From an uncultured Candidatus Saccharibacteria bacterium (lineage in GTDB: Bacteria; Patescibacteriota; Saccharimonadia; Saccharimonadales; Saccharimonadaceae): a stretch of 64,000 nucleotides of DNA. A model generated the notes under the pieces. It was not told the origin of the DNA. It searched no databases and worked only from the letters and a program-made list of their open reading frames with translations. The DNA is taken from the NCBI GenBank assembly GCA_938041435.1, contig CALISR010000003.1, forward strand, positions 1 to 64,000, given 5' to 3'. Made by a program: the position numbers and the translations under genes. Positions 60,863 through 64,000 of the stretch are shown here, one piece after another. Position 1 is the first letter of the stretch. The number at the start of each line of letters is the position of its first letter.

Positions 60863-61251
60863 ATCTTTCTACCATGCTTATGTGTAAATAATACAGAGCA
60901 TCATGTGCACTCCTCGCTATTATTATGAGGGGTCAACTAGATATGCTAGGCCGAAAAGTTCCAGCCAGGTGGTGCGTAGAGCTCTGCCCGCTAGCACTGG
61001 CGCTAACCTCTAGATATTTTTTGTACGAGGTCTGGTTTTCCATCACCCACAGAGGTCGCTCGCAAAATCGGTTGTAGTTTTCACAAAACCCCTTGCCAAG
61101 CACCATATCTGGCGCCTATAGTAGGACCCAGACGCTACATATATAGCGAGCACACATAAACACGGGAGAGACAACAATACAGCTTGGCTCCAGGCGTGCC
61201 CTGGTGGCTGGTTTTGTGCACCGTATAGTAAGGAGCCCAAGGGGAGGGGTG
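60863..61251 (+). promoter_or_regulatory. Leader region of the ribonucleotide reductase gene with NrdR-like boxes
   Basis: About 390 bases without a gene. CGCTACATATATAGCG (61133-61148) is a near-perfect palindrome similar to the NrdR repressor box; CCATATCTGG (61103-61112) is a second, weaker site centred 33 bases upstream, near three helical turns, as NrdR boxes are. TATAGT (about 61226-61231) is a candidate -10 box, and AAGGGGAGGGG precedes the ATG at 61252. No cobalamin riboswitch was recognised. Confidence 0.5.
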
Positions 61252-63684
61252 ATGACAATTCATATTACCAAGCGCGATGGCACGACCGAGCCATTTGACA
61301 CAACCAAGATAAATGCCACGTTGCTGGCGGCAAGCCAGGGGCTGGCTGATCCGTTGCAGAAGATCGTGCAGATTGCTCGCGAGCTGCAGCTGACGCTCTT
61401 TGATGGAATGACGACCAAGCAGCTGGAGGAGACGCTCATCCAGACGACGGTGCAGAATATTAAGGATGATCCAGATTACGACACGATTGCGGCGCGTCTG
61501 CTGCTGGGCACGATCTACCGCGATTTGCTGGGTGTATATACCACTGATGAAGAACTGCGCCAGCGTCACGCTGAGGCCTTCCCGCGCTATATTCGCCAGG
61601 CAGTGGCCGATGGCTTACTTGACCCCCGCATGCAAGATGAGACAATCTTCGACCTCGAGCGCCTGGCTGCCGCACTTGACCCGAGTAAAGATACACTCAG
61701 CAAATATCTTGGCGTGGTGACCAACCGCAACCGCTACGCCCTGCGCAAGCAGAACGGTGAGCCACTCGAAGTGCCGCAGTTTACTACTATGCGCATCGCC
61801 ATGGGTCTGAGCTACAACGAGGAGCACCCGACTGAGGCAGCCATCGAGTTTTACCAGCACATGGCTAATCTCGAATACAGCCCGGGCGGGAGCACTCGCG
61901 TTAATGCTGGCGGGTTGTTCCCGCAGCTGAGCAATTGCTTCGTCATGGAAGTGCAGGATGATATGGAGTCGATTGCCAAGAGCGTACGCGATACAATGTG
62001 GATTGCCAAAGGGACAGGCGGTATCGGTGTCAGTTTTACCAAGTTGCGGGCGGCGGGTAGCCCAGTTAAGACAACTAACACAACAAGCACGGGGCCAATT
62101 CCATTTATTAAGATGATCGATACAGCGCTGTTTGCGGTGTCACGCAAGGGTAAAAAGATGGGCGCAGCGGCTGTGTATATGGAGAACTGGCACATCGATT
62201 TTAAGGAATTTATAGACCTGCGCTCTAACTCCGGCGATCCGTATTTGCGGACGCGTTTCCTCGATACAGCGGTGTTTATTAGTGATGAATTTATGCGCCG
62301 GGTGCAGGCTGATGAAGACTGGTATCTCTTTGACCCAGCCGAGGTCAGTGACTTGAGTGAGCTGTATGGTGCGGCTTTTGCTAAGCGGTATGCGTATTAT
62401 ATTACTCAGGCCGAAGCGGGCAAGCTACGCGCTTATGACAAGCTGCCTGCGCGCCAGCAATTCCACAGAATTCTGAGTAGCTTGCAGGCGACCGGCCACC
62501 CGTGGCTCACCTGGAAGGACGCTATTAACCTCCGGGCGCTTAACAATAACACTGGGACTATTCATCTCAGCAACCTCTGTACAGAGATTACTTTGCCGCA
62601 AGACGAGCACAATATTGCGGTGTGCAATCTAGTGAGTATTAACCTCAGCGCCTTCCTGGATGACGCGACCAAGACGTGGGATTGGCCACGGCTCGAGCAG
62701 GCGACGCGCTCGGCCACGCGGCAGCTTGATAACCTTGTAGACATTACCACAACACCTATCCCGGAGGCAATGAACAGCAACCTGCAAAACCGGGCGATTG
62801 GCCTGGGCTTTATGGGTCTTGCCGATGTGCTAGAAAAGCTCGAGCTGAGCTATGAATCTGAGGCGGCGTATGAGCTGATCGACCAGCTGGCGGAGTTTAT
62901 TAGCTACTATGCCATTGATGAGTCGGCCGAACTGGCAGTGACGCGCGGTAGCTACCCTAACTTTGCTGGCAGTGGCTGGAGCAAGGGGGAATTGCCTATC
63001 GACACGATCGACCGACTTGGCGCGCAGCGGGGTGAGGCAGTGGCGATCAATACCGCTCGCCGCCTCGACTGGGAGGCGCTGCGCCCCAAGGTGAAACGCG
63101 GCATGCGCAATGCCACACTTATGGCCATCGCTCCCACCGCCAATATCTCGCACGTGACGGGCACCACTCCAGGGATCGACCCGCAATTTAGCCAAATCTT
63201 TAGCCGCAGCACACTCAACGGTAAATTCCTCGAGGTTAATGCTAACCTTGTGCGCAAGCTCAAAGCACTCGGCTTGTGGGAGGAGCTCAAGGATGAGCTG
63301 CTTACTAACCAAGGCGACATCCAGCACATGGAGCAGATCCCCCAGGCGGTGCGCGATGTGTATAAGACGAGCTTTCAGCTGAGCCCGTATGCCTTCATTG
63401 AGGTAGCAGCCCGCGCTCAGAAGTGGGTTGACCAAGCGATTAGCCGCAATATGTACTTAGAGTCGCGCAATATCGAGGAGTATATCACGATCTACAGCGA
63501 AGCCTGGCGCCGCGGCCTGAAAACGACGTATTATTTGCACGTGAAGCCGCGCCACCAGTCCGAGCAGGTCTCCATTCGCGCCAACAAAACCGAACAAAAA
63601 CTCCACCAAGACGCCAAGCGCGTGGGCTTTGGTGGCTTCTACCGCGCACGCAAGAAGCAGGAGGAAGGGAAGGAGAAGGAGTGA
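61252..63684 (+). CDS. Ribonucleoside-diphosphate reductase, alpha (large) subunit
   Basis: An 810-residue enzyme that reduces ribonucleotides to deoxyribonucleotides. Residues 1-95 form an ATP-cone (ITKRDGTTEPFDTTKINATL), then the ten-stranded barrel with SNCFVMEV, GTGGIGVSFTKLRAAG, the thiyl-radical site HLSNLCTEI (N-x-C-x-E) and APTANISHVTGTTPGIDPQF. TTYYLHVKPR near the end carries the Tyr pair used for radical transfer in class I enzymes. The usual C-terminal Cys pair is absent; the protein ends in a Lys/Glu-rich tail. The ATG at 61252 has GGAGG six bases ahead; an in-frame ATG at 61204 precedes the promoter-like box. The beta subunit is not seen in the window. Confidence 0.92.
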   Translation: MTIHITKRDGTTEPFDTTKINATLLAASQGLADPLQKIVQIARELQLTLFDGMTTKQLEETLIQTTVQNIKDDPDYDTIAARLLLGTIYRDLLGVYTTDEELRQRHAEAFPRYIRQAVADGLLDPRMQDETIFDLERLAAALDPSKDTLSKYLGVVTNRNRYALRKQNGEPLEVPQFTTMRIAMGLSYNEEHPTEAAIEFYQHMANLEYSPGGSTRVNAGGLFPQLSNCFVMEVQDDMESIAKSVRDTMWIAKGTGGIGVSFTKLRAAGSPVKTTNTTSTGPIPFIKMIDTALFAVSRKGKKMGAAAVYMENWHIDFKEFIDLRSNSGDPYLRTRFLDTAVFISDEFMRRVQADEDWYLFDPAEVSDLSELYGAAFAKRYAYYITQAEAGKLRAYDKLPARQQFHRILSSLQATGHPWLTWKDAINLRALNNNTGTIHLSNLCTEITLPQDEHNIAVCNLVSINLSAFLDDATKTWDWPRLEQATRSATRQLDNLVDITTTPIPEAMNSNLQNRAIGLGFMGLADVLEKLELSYESEAAYELIDQLAEFISYYAIDESAELAVTRGSYPNFAGSGWSKGELPIDTIDRLGAQRGEAVAINTARRLDWEALRPKVKRGMRNATLMAIAPTANISHVTGTTPGIDPQFSQIFSRSTLNGKFLEVNANLVRKLKALGLWEELKDELLTNQGDIQHMEQIPQAVRDVYKTSFQLSPYAFIEVAARAQKWVDQAISRNMYLESRNIEEYITIYSEAWRRGLKTTYYLHVKPRHQSEQVSIRANKTEQKLHQDAKRVGFGGFYRARKKQEEGKEKE

Positions 63685-63685
63685 T

Positions 63686-64000
63686 ATGACACACGAAAGA
63701 AAAGCGTCAGAAACAGGGGTGAGAAGCGAGCGAGATATGATAGACTTTGCTGATTCGCCACTCGCAGAGCGAGCAAAATTGGCCACCCTGAGTGTGAGCC
63801 GTGGTGTTGGCGCTGCAGCGCTCGAAGGAGAGATTGGTATATATGCAGAGGGTATAGAGAGCGACGTCCACGCTGTGCCTGGCGATGTAACGGCAAGTGA
63901 CCCGTCGTGGAATAGCCGAGGTATGGGAAATATATATCATCCCGATAAGCCTCAAGGGTGGACCCAGCCGGAGCTCGATATTTTTGGCACTGATGCGAGT
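63686..64000 (+). CDS. Partial hypothetical protein downstream of the reductase
   Basis: An ATG at 63686, one base after the reductase stop and preceded by AAGGAG, opens a frame that stays open to the window edge (105 codons: MTHERKASETGVRSERDMID at the start). It is acidic and hydrophilic, with no signal or metal ligands seen, and does not look like a reductase beta subunit. Its tight coupling suggests co-expression with the reductase. The C-terminus lies outside the window. Confidence 0.6.
   Translation, partial: MTHERKASETGVRSERDMIDFADSPLAERAKLATLSVSRGVGAAALEGEIGIYAEGIESDVHAVPGDVTASDPSWNSRGMGNIYHPDKPQGWTQPELDIFGTDAS

Noticed and set aside
60863..61251. Possible cobalamin riboswitch ahead of the reductase gene
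   Set aside because: No B12-box or other conserved element was found, and the enzyme carries class I features.
1..64000. CRISPR arrays, insertion sequences or prophage
   Set aside because: No repeat-spacer pattern, transposase, integrase or phage structural gene was seen; the tail-lysozyme-like domain belongs to the T4SS hydrolase.

Overview
The window looks like the replication-origin region of a reduced Patescibacteria/CPR-type genome, most probably a Saccharibacteria (TM7) relative. This is inferred from the canonical rpmH-rnpA-yidC-jag / dnaA-dnaN-recF order, many short transcripts with little or no 5' leader, expanded type IV secretion (T4SS) and pilin-like genes, and the near absence of biosynthetic genes; a marker-gene tree would be needed to confirm it. 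TGA is used as a stop (recF, the ribonucleotide reductase), so the code is standard and not the UGA=Gly code of Gracilibacteria/Absconditabacteria.

Layout. 1-1302: one arm of a structured inverted repeat, then a glycosyltransferase. 1567-7958: origin block; jag, yidC, rnpA and rpmH read leftward, dnaA, dnaN and recF rightward, with DnaA boxes on both sides of dnaA. 7962-22086: one leftward T4SS operon (VirB6-like channel protein, PrgI/VirB3-like protein, split VirB4 ATPase, a large membrane protein ending in a VanY carboxypeptidase, a multi-domain peptidoglycan hydrolase, two anchored exported proteins). 22199-24889: small membrane proteins. 25222-27725: MacB-like ABC exporter. 27837-30781: SIS-domain isomerase and small unknown genes, including a probably frameshifted PD-(D/E)XK nuclease. 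30795-36583: murE, tsaD, a deoxyribosyltransferase-like gene and two FemAB ligases. 37322-41618: valS, rlmH, a HIT protein. 41718-49935: five scattered tRNAs (all four serine isoacceptors plus Arg-GCG), a pilin-like gene, a large beta-helix/LRR surface protein, comF, hsp20 and a gene interrupted at a nine-G tract. 50557-56529: six pilin-like genes in tandem and a second VirB6-like protein. 56589-60690: lipoprotein, ABC-2 exporter, spermidine-synthase-like membrane protein. 60706-60849: complete copy of the structured repeat. 61252-64000: ribonucleotide reductase alpha subunit and a partial gene.

How it fits together. The two T4SS/pilin loci together supply a channel, two ATPase parts, seven candidate small pilin-like subunits and enzymes that open peptidoglycan. 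No relaxase or VirD4 coupling protein was seen, so a DNA-uptake, effector or host-contact role is as likely as conjugation. MurE and two FemAB proteins build and branch the cell's own peptidoglycan.

Most interesting observations: (1) a multi-helix element present in opposite orientation at 1-90 and 60706-60849, whose unpaired segments are identical while one helix is completely resequenced but still pairs; (2) a nine-G homopolymer that splits a gene at 48139-48147; (3) a recurring TATAAT-N6-ATG arrangement implying leaderless mRNAs; (4) a Shine-Dalgarno sequence sequestered in a hairpin before a 48-residue Cys-rich ORF next to a VirB6-like gene.
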